Shown here: one piece after another, positions 34,297-40,931 of the stretch
How the letters are laid out: each line of letters begins with the position of its first letter
How positions within the stretch are numbered: the first letter of the stretch is position 1
NCBI GenBank assembly: GCA_028714335.1
Contig: JAQTMM010000010.1
Coordinates: 1 to 40,931, forward strand
Length of the DNA: 40,931 nt
Reading direction: 5' to 3'
Source of the DNA: Dehalococcoidales bacterium
GTDB lineage: Bacteria > Chloroflexota > Dehalococcoidia > Dehalococcoidales > RBG-16-60-22
Position numbers and translations under genes: made by a program
Notes under the pieces: generated by a model
Database searches by the model: none
What the model saw: the letters and a program-made list of their open reading frames with translations, nothing else
Told to the model about the DNA's origin: nothing

Positions 34297-35069
34297 GCCA
34301 GCAGTTCCTTCATCTTGGCGGGTATATCTTTCGCCGTCACCAAAGCCTCGCCGACTAGTACGGCGTTAACCTTGCACTCCTTCATTTTCTTCATATCGTC
34401 GGCGGTGCTGATGCCGCTTTCGCTAACGACGATGTTTTCCGCCGGAATCAGCATCCTCAAGCGCCGCGTGGTGTTGGTGTCCACTTTAAATGTCTCCAGG
34501 TTCCGGTTGTTAATCCCGATAATCTCCGCCCCAGCCAGCATCGCTTTAAATAATTCTTCCTCGTTATGCACCTCAACGAGGCAGTCCAGTTTTAGATTAT
34601 TGGCAATGCCTAATAGTTCTTCTAAAACTTCTGTTTCCAGTATCGCTGTAATCAGTAAAATAGCGTCGGCGCCATAAGCGGCGGACTCGTAAACCTGGTA
34701 CGCGTCAAAGATAAAGTCCTTCCGCAATAGAGGGACGTTGACCTTTTCTCTTATCTCTGCTAAATATTCCAAACTCCCCAAAAAGTTCTTTTCTTCCGTC
34801 AGCACGGATATCGCGGCCACGCCGTGTTTTTCATAAGTCTGCGCTAACTCCACTGGCTTAAAATCCGGGCAAAGCAGTCCCTTGGACGGTGACGCTTTTT
34901 TAACCTCGGCGATGAGTTTTACGCCGTTGCCATTTAGCGCCCCCGCAAAGCTGTGCAGTTTACGTTGGGAGATGCGTTCCTGCAAAACCGACAAAGGCAT
35001 CTGTTGCTTAGCCAGCTTTAACGCCTCCCGTTTATCCCCCACGATTTTATCCAGTATCGTTGAAGCCAT
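34293..35069 (-). CDS. trpC: Indole-3-glycerol phosphate synthase
   Basis: A 258-residue TIM barrel. Family blocks are KLIAEVKKASPSKG, AISVLTEEKNFLGSLEYL, PLLRKDFIFDAYQVYES and GINNRNLETFKVD, with VSESGIS near the end. It forms the indole ring by decarboxylation and closure of the TrpF product. It is stand-alone rather than fused to TrpF. Its start is 1 nt after the trpD stop. Confidence 0.97.
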   Translation of the reverse strand: MASTILDKIVGDKREALKLAKQQMPLSVLQERISQRKLHSFAGALNGNGVKLIAEVKKASPSKGLLCPDFKPVELAQTYEKHGVAAISVLTEEKNFLGSLEYLAEIREKVNVPLLRKDFIFDAYQVYESAAYGADAILLITAILETEVLEELLGIANNLKLDCLVEVHNEEELFKAMLAGAEIIGINNRNLETFKVDTNTTRRLRMLIPAENIVVSESGISTADDMKKMKECKVNAVLVGEALVTAKDIPAKMKELLA

Positions 35070-35070
35070 G

Positions 35071-36087
35071 TTATTTCAAATTCCGGCTTAATGTAGCCAG
35101 CCTTTCGAGCTTTCCTTTCGCCTTGCCGCTATCAATTGATTCTTCCGCAATTTCCACGCCTTCTTTAAGGTCTTTAGTGACGTCCCCGGCTACTAACGCG
35201 GCGGCGGCATTCATCACCACCATGTCCCTTAGGACGCTTTTTTCCCCGCCCAGAATCCGGTTTAATAATGAGGCATTTTCCTGCGGTGTGCCGCCCTTCA
35301 CCTCACTGATGTCCGCCTTGCTGAACCCAAAGTTTTTAGGCGTGACTTCATACGGTGAGGATAACTTATCTTTAGTGATGTCCCAGATAACGGATTTGCC
35401 GGTTATCGAAATTTCATCCAGCCCGTCTTTGCCGTGCACTACCAGCGCGTGCTTGATTCCCAGACGCTTTAGGACGGCGGCAATTTTTGAGCCGATGTCT
35501 TCGCTCGGCACACCGAGGAGGATATGCTCCACCTGTGCCGGATTGGTTAATGGGCCAAGGATATTAAAAATAGTGCGGATGCCGATTTCTTTACGCACCG
35601 GTGCGGCGTATCTCATCGCCGGGTGGAATGCCTGCGCGAACATGAAACCGATGCCCGCATTCTCGATGCACTCGGTAACACTGTCCGCGCTCAATTCAAT
35701 CTTTACCCCCAGCGCCTCCAATATATCGGCGCTGCCGCAATTGCTGGACATGGCGCGGTTGCCGTGCTTAGCGACTTTTAAGCCAGCCCCCGCCACCACA
35801 AACGCCGCCGCGGTAGAGATATTGAATGTTGCCGCCCCGTCACCCCCAGTCCCCACGATATCTATAGCTGGGCCCTTAATTTTTACTGGGGTGGCTTTAG
35901 CGCGCATCACCGTTGCCAGCCCGGCGATTTCATCGGCGGTTTCGCCCTTTAATCGTAATGCGGTTAAAAAGGCGCCGACCTGCGCCGGTGTTGCCTCCCC
36001 GCCCATGATTTCACCCATCACAAAATAGGCTTCTTCGTAGCTTAAATTCTTGCCTTCTACCAGAGCCCCGATTGCTTCTTTAATCAT
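35071..36087 (-). CDS. trpD: Anthranilate phosphoribosyltransferase
   Basis: A 338-residue transferase. The PRPP loop is DIVGTGGDGAATFNIST. KHGNRAMSSNCGSADILEALG is the conserved anthranilate/PRPP block. It adds phosphoribose to anthranilate. It is separate from TrpG, unlike the fused enterobacterial form. A 56-nt gap with a hairpin separates it from trpG. GGAAAGG lies about 10 nt before the ATG. Confidence 0.97.
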   Translation of the reverse strand: MIKEAIGALVEGKNLSYEEAYFVMGEIMGGEATPAQVGAFLTALRLKGETADEIAGLATVMRAKATPVKIKGPAIDIVGTGGDGAATFNISTAAAFVVAGAGLKVAKHGNRAMSSNCGSADILEALGVKIELSADSVTECIENAGIGFMFAQAFHPAMRYAAPVRKEIGIRTIFNILGPLTNPAQVEHILLGVPSEDIGSKIAAVLKRLGIKHALVVHGKDGLDEISITGKSVIWDITKDKLSSPYEVTPKNFGFSKADISEVKGGTPQENASLLNRILGGEKSVLRDMVVMNAAAALVAGDVTKDLKEGVEIAEESIDSGKAKGKLERLATLSRNLK

Positions 36088-36109
36088 TTACCCGATTCCT
36101 TTCCTCGCC

Positions 36110-36130
36110 TCTCCCTTTCATAAAGGGAGA
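36110..36130. repeat. Perfect hairpin in the trpG-trpD gap
   Basis: TCTCCCTTT and AAAGGGAGA form a 9-bp perfect stem with a CAT loop. No T tract follows on the minus strand, so it is not a terminator. A related CTCTCCCTTT sequence occurs near 38770, which suggests a small dispersed element. Confidence 0.65.
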
Positions 36131-36143
36131 CTAAGAGGGTTTT

Positions 36144-36713
36144 TTACAATCCCTTCCTCAAAAAGTTATCCAATATTTTCTTCCCCTCCCCCGTCATAAT
36201 GCTCTCCGGGTGGAACTGTACGCCCTCCACTGGATACTGGCGGTGGCGCAGCCCCATGATAATCTTGTTCTCTGTCACGGCGCTGATGTCCAGGCAGTCC
36301 GGGAACTTGTCCCTCTGTACCGCCAGCGAGTGATAACGCACCGCCGCGAAGGGATTTTTTACGCCCTGGAAGACGCCTTTGTCGTCGTGCTGTATCATCG
36401 AGGTCTTGCCGTGCTTTATCTCACCGGCGTGGTCCACCTTGCCGCCGTACGCCTGACCGATGCACTGGTGTCCCAGGCAGACGCCCAGTATTGGCGTCCT
36501 TTCCCCGAACCTTAAAATCACATCGTTAGAAATCCCCGCGTCCTCCGGTTTCCCCGGCCCCGGCGAGATTACAATTCGTTCCGGCTGCATCTTTTCAATC
36601 TCGTCCAGCGTTATCTTGTCATTGCGCGCCACCTTAACCACCTGCCCCAGTTCACACAGGTACTGATAGAGGTTGTAGGTGAAGCTGTCGTAATTATCAA
36701 TCAGTAAAAGCAT
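36144..36713 (-). CDS. trpG: Anthranilate synthase component II (glutamine amidotransferase)
   Basis: A 189-residue class I amidotransferase. The nucleophile is C79 in GVCLGHQCIGQAYGG, and the His/Glu pair is in VQFHPES. It supplies ammonia to TrpE. The track start at 36770 is not used: the ATG at 36713 overlaps the trpE stop as TGATG and gives the usual MLLLIDNYDSFTYNL start. In many bacteria this subunit also serves folate synthesis as PabA; no pab genes are in view. Confidence 0.96.
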   Translation of the reverse strand: MLLLIDNYDSFTYNLYQYLCELGQVVKVARNDKITLDEIEKMQPERIVISPGPGKPEDAGISNDVILRFGERTPILGVCLGHQCIGQAYGGKVDHAGEIKHGKTSMIQHDDKGVFQGVKNPFAAVRYHSLAVQRDKFPDCLDISAVTENKIIMGLRHRQYPVEGVQFHPESIMTGEGKKILDNFLRKGL

Positions 36714-38131
36714 CAATCGCCCTCCGCTTGCGCTATCGCCGAAAGCGTCGCTTGCATTTTGTTGAGGCACTCGCGGTATTCGTTAGCCGGGATGGAATCC
36801 GCCACGATGCCCGCGCCCGCCTGCACGTAAGCTGTCCCGTCTTTAATGATGATGGTGCGGATGCCGATGGCAGTATCTATGTTGCCGGAGAAATCAAAGT
36901 AGCCCACCGCGCCGGCGTAAGGCCCGCGCTTATCCGGCTCAAGGTCAGCGATGATTTCCATAGCGCGTATCTTGGGCGCGCCGGAGACCGTTCCTGCTGG
37001 AAAGCAGGCGCGTAAAGCGTCGTACTGCGTTAGCCCCTCCCTTAATTTCCCCTGCACGTGAGAGACTATATGCATCACGTGGGAGTAGCGCTCGATGTCC
37101 ATGAATTGTGTTACCTCCACCGTGCCCGGCTCGCTGATGCGCCCCACGTCGTTGCGGGCAAGGTCTACCAGCATCACATGCTCGGCGCGTTCCTTTTCGT
37201 CGCCCTTGAGTTCCTCCTCCAGCGCTTTGTCGTCGCCATTGTCTTTACCGCGTGGGCGCGTCCCGGCGATGGGGTGGTTGGAAACGATGCCGTCTTCCAC
37301 ACGGACTAATAATTCCGGTGACGCCCCGACGATATAGATGTCGTCGAGGTGGAGGAAATACATATAAGGGGAGGGATTTATCGAACGTAAAGCGCGGTAG
37401 ATGGCAAAGGGGCTGGCTTTAGTCGGTTTGCCCAATCTTAACGATGGCACGCCCTGGATGATGTCGCCTTCGTAGATGTGTTTTTTCATCTTGGTGACGA
37501 TTTCTTCATATTGCGCCTGCGTCAGGTTCTGCGTTTCTTTAGTATTGTTATTGTTGTTTTGCACCGGTTGCTCTACCGGTAAAGGTTTCTTGAGCCTTGC
37601 CACCAGACTGTCTATTTTCTCTTTGGCTTCCTGGTAGCTTTTTTCTATATCGCCGTCGAGGTAGGCGTGCGCCACCACCTTTATCTTGTGCGCCAGGTGG
37701 TCGAAGACTAAAAGCGTATCCGCCAGCATCATGCGGGTTTCCGGCAGCTTTAAGGGGTCGGCGGCAGGAGAGGGGAGTTCTTCAAAATACCGTGCCACCT
37801 CATAACTTAAATACCCCACCATCCCCCCGTGGAAGCGCGGCAGCCCGTCCACCGCTATCGGCTTAAATTTCTTGAACTCCTTTTCAATAACCAGTAGCGG
37901 GTCGCCGCCGTCGGTGGATATCACTTTAGACGGCTCCGTCCCCAAGAAGCTGTAGCGCGCCAGCCTTTCGCCGCCCTCGACGCTTTCCAGCAAGAACGAA
38001 TAGTTGCCGCGCGTAATCTTCAGATACGCCGAAACCGGCGTCTCCATGTCCGCGTTAATTTCGCGGTACACCGGCAGCAGGTTGCCCTGGTTCTTTAGTT
38101 TCTTCGCTTCTTCTAAACTTGGTTTATACAT
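36713..38131 (-). CDS. trpE: Anthranilate synthase component I
   Basis: A 472-residue chorismate-using enzyme. The tryptophan feedback site is marked by LLES (47-50) in YSFLLESVEGGERLARYSFLG. The C-terminal chorismate-binding domain has AGTRPRGKD, ELKGDEKERAEHVMLVDLARND and CFPAGTVSGAPKIRAMEII. It makes anthranilate with TrpG. The operon is controlled by the Trp T-box. Start choice is between GTG 38137 and ATG 38131. The ATG has GTGAG at a better distance, but both are weak. Confidence 0.96.
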   Translation of the reverse strand: MYKPSLEEAKKLKNQGNLLPVYREINADMETPVSAYLKITRGNYSFLLESVEGGERLARYSFLGTEPSKVISTDGGDPLLVIEKEFKKFKPIAVDGLPRFHGGMVGYLSYEVARYFEELPSPAADPLKLPETRMMLADTLLVFDHLAHKIKVVAHAYLDGDIEKSYQEAKEKIDSLVARLKKPLPVEQPVQNNNNNTKETQNLTQAQYEEIVTKMKKHIYEGDIIQGVPSLRLGKPTKASPFAIYRALRSINPSPYMYFLHLDDIYIVGASPELLVRVEDGIVSNHPIAGTRPRGKDNGDDKALEEELKGDEKERAEHVMLVDLARNDVGRISEPGTVEVTQFMDIERYSHVMHIVSHVQGKLREGLTQYDALRACFPAGTVSGAPKIRAMEIIADLEPDKRGPYAGAVGYFDFSGNIDTAIGIRTIIIKDGTAYVQAGAGIVADSIPANEYRECLNKMQATLSAIAQAEGD

Positions 38132-38145
38132 ATTCACTCACTAAA

Positions 38146-38181
38146 ATAAAAAACCCCCGTCCCATAAAAGGGGCGGAGGTT
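38146..38181 (-). terminator. T-box regulated terminator before trpE
   Basis: On the minus strand AACCTCCGCCCC and GGGACGGGGGTT pair over 12 positions with one mismatch, around a TTTTAT loop, followed by TTTTTT. It follows the T-box sequence directly. Confidence 0.9.
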
Positions 38182-38225
38182 ATAGCTTCCGCGGTGCCAC
38201 CCTAATTATCCTTCTACTATAAAGA

Positions 38226-38249
38226 CCTTGTCCTGAGCGAAGTCGAAGG
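38226..38249. repeat. Dispersed 24-bp repeat, copy near the antiterminator
   Basis: CCTTGTCCTGAGCGAAGTCGAAGG, matching the two tandem copies at 38371-38418 at most positions. It lies between the CGTTAAC element and the antiterminator of the Trp T-box. Confidence 0.85.
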
Positions 38250-38370
38250 ATATCTCTGCGAGTACAGCCTGCCCGCCGGAACTTCAGTGTAGGCGGGTCT
38301 TAAACGATACCCCGGGCTCTGTTAACGCTGCCCTTGCGTCAAAGCCTACTACCCATAACTTGCTCGAACG

Positions 38371-38418
38371 ACTTGTCCCGAGCGTGGTCGAAGGACTTGT
38401 CTCGAGCGTGGTCGAGGG
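38371..38418. repeat. Two tandem 24-bp dispersed repeats inside the Trp T-box
   Basis: ACTTGTCCCGAGCGTGGTCGAAGG is followed directly by ACTTGTCTCGAGCGTGGTCGAGGG (two differences). They lie between stem I and the CGTTAAC element. A partial unit (ACTTGCTCGAACG) precedes them. Confidence 0.88.
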
Positions 38419-38550
38419 ATTCGGTTTGCGGCTCCCAGGTCCATTCAGTTCTAGCGTTGGCGTCGGACTCACACCTTACCCGACTCTCTGAAGCCCCGCT
38501 TTAGGACTTACTACTCCTGTTCACAGCCTTTACATAATTCAGTTGTATCT

Positions 38551-38580
38551 AATTTATCATGGATAAAGGGGGGTTGTCAA
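38551..38580 (-). promoter_or_regulatory. trp operon promoter
   Basis: On the minus strand TTGACA, an 18-nt spacer and TAAATT, with TGA before the -10 (extended -10). Transcription would begin near 38544, just before T-box stem I. Confidence 0.75.
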
Positions 38581-38588
38581 GGGTTTTT

Positions 38589-38649
38589 TTACACCACCAT
38601 ATACACATAACACAAGTAAACCACCACCCCCGGCAAACAGCACGCTGTT
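38589..38649 (-). pseudogene. Decayed copy of the cdsA 3' end
   Basis: About 60 nt match the last codons and stop of cdsA (38997-39055) with only a few substitutions and one inserted base. Shared blocks include TTACACCACCATATA, CACAAGTAAAC and AACAGCACGCTGT. The insertion shifts the frame, so it cannot encode the CdsA end (DSVLFAGVVVYLWYVYMVV). It lies 409 nt downstream of the true end and directly upstream of the trp promoter. Confidence 0.85.
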
Positions 38650-38996
38650 TATAATATACAGCAAATCACTCGCTCTGTCATTCTGAGCATAACGAAGAAT
38701 CTTGTTTCCCTGTCATTCCAGCGCAGGCTGGAATCCACTTAATGCCTTCTCTTTTTTGGGGGTATTGGCTCTCCCTTTGAAAAAGAGCCTGTCATGAGCG
38801 TAGTCGAAGGAAGGGAATAAGGGAGTGTTTACTCTTCTAACCTTCAGACAAAATCCCCTTGTTCTTCGGATTATCTAAGCAGTATTATTAGATAGAAAAC
38901 AGCAGGGCAGGGTAAACAAACTAGACATAAAATAAATAACGAAAAAGAAAATCTGAACGTAAAATAAAAAAATATTTTAAGACGAATACTAAATCG
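38650..38996. other. Gene-free stretch with several small dispersed repeats
   Basis: No gene is supported. It contains TGTCATTCTGAGCATAACGA (from 38677), the hairpin ATTCCAGCGCAGGCTGGAAT (from 38714, 8-bp stem), the hairpin GGCTCT...AGAGCC (near 38767-38789), and CCTGTCATGAGCGTAGTCGAAGG (38788-38810), which is related to the repeats in the Trp T-box. The remainder, next to cdsA, is AT-rich with no clear terminator. Confidence 0.7.
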
Positions 38997-39821
38997 TTAC
39001 ACCACCATATAGACATACCACAAGTAAACTACCACCCCGGCGAACAGCACGCTGTCCAGCCTGTCCAGTATGCCGCCGTGCCCCGGCATGATAGCTCCGG
39101 AGTCCTTCACCCCCGTGTTGCGCTTTAGTAAAGACTCCGCCAGGTCTCCCACCTGCCCGAGGGCACTAACCGCCAGACCCAGCAGAACCGCCTGCCACCA
39201 GCTCAAAGCCACCTGGAAAGGCGTAGCCAGCGTGAACAGCCAGGCAACCAGCATCCCCCCGATTATCCCCCCAAAAGCGCCTTCCCATGTCTTGTGCGGG
39301 CTGACGGATGGCGCCATCTGGTGCCTGCCGATGGCTTTACCCAAAAAGTACGCAAATGTGTCCGACCCGAACGTTGCCAGCAGTGCCAGATAAACAAAAT
39401 TGCGTCCTGCCTCCGGGAAGGCCATTGTTCCCGGTTCCAGCCGTAACGCCACCATATAGCTTAACAGCCACCCGATGTAAAGCGCCCCGCCCACCATCCA
39501 CGCCCAGCGCTGGAACTGGCCCTCTCGTTTGGGCAGGAAAACCAGCATCGCTAAAGATAGTCCCACCCCCGCCACTAAAAGCAGGTGCAGTTCCATCTGC
39601 GGGTAGTAGGGGCGGACGATAAATGCCGCCGTCCAGAGGATGCCGAAGCCGGTGAGGGCATAGCATTCGGTGACGCCGGTGATGCGGTAAAATTCAAAAA
39701 CCCCGATGGCGGCTACTAACGCCGCCAGTATCAAAAACCAGGGCGCCGGGGTGTTGACCCACACGGCAATGAGGACGAGGGGAATACCGATGAGCGCGGT
39801 TAATAACCTTTTCTTCAACAT
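38997..39821 (-). CDS. cdsA: Phosphatidate cytidylyltransferase
   Basis: A 274-residue integral membrane enzyme with about eight hydrophobic segments. The family signature is near the C-terminus: SLLKRNTGVKDSGAIMPGHGGILDRLDS. An earlier block, SPHKTWEGAFGG, is also typical. It makes CDP-diacylglycerol from phosphatidate and CTP, for phospholipid synthesis. It starts 2 nt after uppS, with a weak ribosome-binding site. The order frr-uppS-cdsA is common in bacteria. Its 3' end occurs again as a relic at 38589-38649. Confidence 0.96.
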   Translation of the reverse strand: MLKKRLLTALIGIPLVLIAVWVNTPAPWFLILAALVAAIGVFEFYRITGVTECYALTGFGILWTAAFIVRPYYPQMELHLLLVAGVGLSLAMLVFLPKREGQFQRWAWMVGGALYIGWLLSYMVALRLEPGTMAFPEAGRNFVYLALLATFGSDTFAYFLGKAIGRHQMAPSVSPHKTWEGAFGGIIGGMLVAWLFTLATPFQVALSWWQAVLLGLAVSALGQVGDLAESLLKRNTGVKDSGAIMPGHGGILDRLDSVLFAGVVVYLWYVYMVV

Positions 39822-39823
39822 TG

Positions 39824-40552
39824 TTACTTAGGTTGCAGGCCGCCGAAGCGACGCTGCCGCTGGCTGTAGGCTGTTAAAGCTTCCTCCAGTTCCTCTACGC
39901 CAAAGTCCGGCCAGAGTACCGGAGTAAAGTAATATTCGCTATAGGCGGTTTGCCAGATTAACAGGTTGCTGATGCGCATCTCGCCGCCGGTGCGGATGAC
40001 CAGGTCAACGTCCGGGAAGTCCGGCGCGTAGAGGTATTTTTTAAAGGTATTCTCGTTAACTTTATTCGGCTGGGTGCCGTCGGCAATCATGCCCTTAACG
40101 GCGTTGAGTATCTCCGCCCGGCCCCCGTAATTCAAAGCCACCCCGAGGTGCATATCGGAGTTGTCTTTAGTCAACTCCAGCGCCTCGCTGATGGACTTTT
40201 TAAGCTTGGATGAAAATCCTTTGATACTCCCGATGTGGTGAATTCTAACGCCGTATTTTTTAAGCTCTTTGGATTCTTTGCCGATGATTTCCTCGAGAAT
40301 GTGGAACAGCCCGTTGACTTCACCCTCGGGGCGGTTCCAGTTCTCGGTGGAAAAAGCGTAAAGGGTCACATACTTAACGCCTTTATCGTGCATGTACTTA
40401 ATGATGGGGCGGAGGTTTTTTACGCCGGCGCGGTGTCCCTTAAGCCTTGATAAACCGCGCTTTTTCGCCCACCTGCCGTTGCCGTCCATAATGATGGCTA
40501 GGTGGCGGGGGATGGGCTTCTTTTTAGGGGTAACGGCGATTGTTTTCTTCAA
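39824..40552 (-). CDS. uppS: Undecaprenyl diphosphate synthase (cis-prenyltransferase)
   Basis: A 242-residue UppS. The catalytic Asp is in IIMDGNGRWAKKRG. Later blocks are GHRAGVKN, TLYAFSTENWNRP, LNYGGRAEI and DLVIRTGGEMRISNLLIWQ. It extends farnesyl diphosphate with cis-isoprene units to make the lipid carrier for wall synthesis, so a glycan-bearing envelope is implied. The start is a TTG only 4 nt from AAGGGG; no other start lies before the conserved region. The N-terminus is basic (KKTIAVTPKKKP). Confidence 0.95.
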   Translation of the reverse strand: MKKTIAVTPKKKPIPRHLAIIMDGNGRWAKKRGLSRLKGHRAGVKNLRPIIKYMHDKGVKYVTLYAFSTENWNRPEGEVNGLFHILEEIIGKESKELKKYGVRIHHIGSIKGFSSKLKKSISEALELTKDNSDMHLGVALNYGGRAEILNAVKGMIADGTQPNKVNENTFKKYLYAPDFPDVDLVIRTGGEMRISNLLIWQTAYSEYYFTPVLWPDFGVEELEEALTAYSQRQRRFGGLQPK

Positions 40553-40607
40553 AATGCCCCTTAAAAATGGTGTGGTTAAATTCCGGTGACTTTATTGGGT
40601 TGGGAAG

Positions 40608-40931
40608 CTAAACTTCCAGCAGTTCTTTTTCTTTATTATTGCTGGCTTTTTCGGCTTCGAGGATATGGAAGTCCGTCAGCTTTTGCAGCTGGTCTTGGCC
40701 GCGTTTTATCTCATCTTTAGATGTCGTTTTTTCCAGCTTCTTAAATTCGTTCATGCCTTCATGGCGTAGGTTGCGGATAATGACGCGGCGCTCCTCGGTC
40801 CGGCTGTGGACGATTTTGATAAGTTCCTGGCGGCGCTCCTCGCTCAAGGGCGGGATGATAATGCGTATTACATTGCCGTCGTTGGAGGGATTAAGCCCCA
40901 GCTCCGATTTCGCGATGGCTTTTTCAATATC
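40608..40931 (-). CDS. frr: Ribosome recycling factor, N-terminal part beyond the window
   Basis: The track shows 79 residues from an internal TTG, but the frame continues to the right edge. It adds DIEKAIAKSELGLNPSNDGNVIRI and then IPPLSEERRQELIKIV, the unmistakable middle of RRF. About 107 of the usual ~185 residues are present, ending KELLEV. RRF splits post-termination ribosomes with EF-G. The stop lies 55 nt before uppS. The gene is intact as far as can be seen; only the window cuts it. Confidence 0.96.
   Translation of the reverse strand, partial: DIEKAIAKSELGLNPSNDGNVIRIIIPPLSEERRQELIKIVHSRTEERRVIIRNLRHEGMNEFKKLEKTTSKDEIKRGQDQLQKLTDFHILEAEKASNNKEKELLEV

Larger units (their letters stand above)
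38146..38545 (-). promoter_or_regulatory. T-box leader (tryptophan) controlling the trp operon
   Basis: Read on the minus strand: an AGTA loop-E side near 38510, the apical AGAGAGTCGGGTAAGGTGTGAGTCCGA region, and GAATGGACC in the specifier loop, giving a TGG (Trp) specifier at 38443-38441. CGTTAAC follows near 38325, then GGGTGGCACCGCGG (38202-38189) and a terminator. Uncharged tRNA-Trp should permit readthrough. Stem I to T-box is about 234 nt here against about 115 nt in the ileS leader. Three copies of a 24-bp dispersed repeat lie in that stretch. Confidence 0.93.

Noticed and set aside
33647-34369. 240-residue plus-strand ORF
   Set aside because: It is a shadow of trpF and trpC; no domain and no ribosome-binding site in operon context.
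35060-36028. 322-residue plus-strand ORF
   Set aside because: It is antisense to trpD, whose product has all family motifs; the translation is Ser/Pro/Thr-rich shadow sequence with no recognisable domain.
37597-37866. 89-residue plus-strand ORF
   Set aside because: Antisense to trpE; Pro/Arg-rich translation typical of a shadow frame.
38371-38418. Tandem repeats considered as a CRISPR array
   Set aside because: The units are directly adjacent with no spacers, only two copies, and no cas genes are nearby.
38284-38472. 62-residue minus-strand ORF with TTLETSPSTTLGTSRSS repeat
   Set aside because: It lies within the Trp T-box leader. The peptide repeat is only the translation of the 24-bp DNA repeats.

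Overview
This 40.9 kb window reads as a bacterial chromosome segment, most likely from the Chloroflexota, class Dehalococcoidia or a close relative. That placement is inference: it rests on the gene order, T-box leaders, lipoprotein-type signal peptides, a type-2-like IleRS, many GTG/TTG starts, and small dispersed 'gagcg..gtcgaagg' repeats. There is no phage, IS element or CRISPR array. Most of the window is core metabolism and information processing. The left 15 kb is more accessory.

Left part (1-14.7 kb). A lone receiver protein is followed by a three-gene operon (SnoaL/NTF2-like protein plus two cupins, two of the three with lysine-rich tails). Next comes a minus-strand signalling operon: histidine kinase, single-domain receiver, REC-GAF-HisKA-HATPase hybrid kinase, and an OmpR-type regulator. 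A LuxR-type regulator lies divergently from it and has lost its phosphoacceptor Asp. Then come an EthD-like small protein and a zinc alcohol dehydrogenase sharing one divergent promoter region, a type-B carboxylesterase, and a ThDP-dependent acetolactate-synthase-like enzyme. A plus-strand envelope proteostasis operon follows (zinc-ribbon protein, LemA, HtpX-like protease with its own C-terminal zinc ribbon).

Middle (14.7-25.6 kb). A complete oligopeptide ABC transporter, oppABCDF, lies on the minus strand, with a strong hairpin between oppA and oppB. It is followed by tRNA-Asp(GTC) and a plus-strand run rpsF-ssb-rpsR-rpmH-rnpA-yidD-(beta-propeller lipoprotein)-yidC-khpB. This joins the S6/SSB/S18 cluster to the usual rpmH-rnpA-yidC block, without dnaA.

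Right part (25.6-40.9 kb). An isoleucine T-box leader precedes ileS. The encoded IleRS carries GIHH where class I synthetases have HxGH. A bidirectional terminator separates ileS from an HtrA-like lipoprotein protease. The complete trp operon follows on the minus strand: Trp T-box, trpE-trpG-trpD-trpC-trpF-trpB-trpA, then a second, TrpB2-type synthase. Its T-box leader carries copies of a dispersed repeat. A decayed copy of the 3' end of cdsA lies just upstream of its promoter. The window ends in cdsA, uppS and frr (cut by the edge).

The most interesting items are the GxHH IleRS, the repeat-loaded Trp T-box and neighbouring cdsA relic, the degenerate receivers around the kinase cluster, and the HtpX with an added zinc ribbon. 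I did not find a defence system or any other clearly new multi-gene machine.
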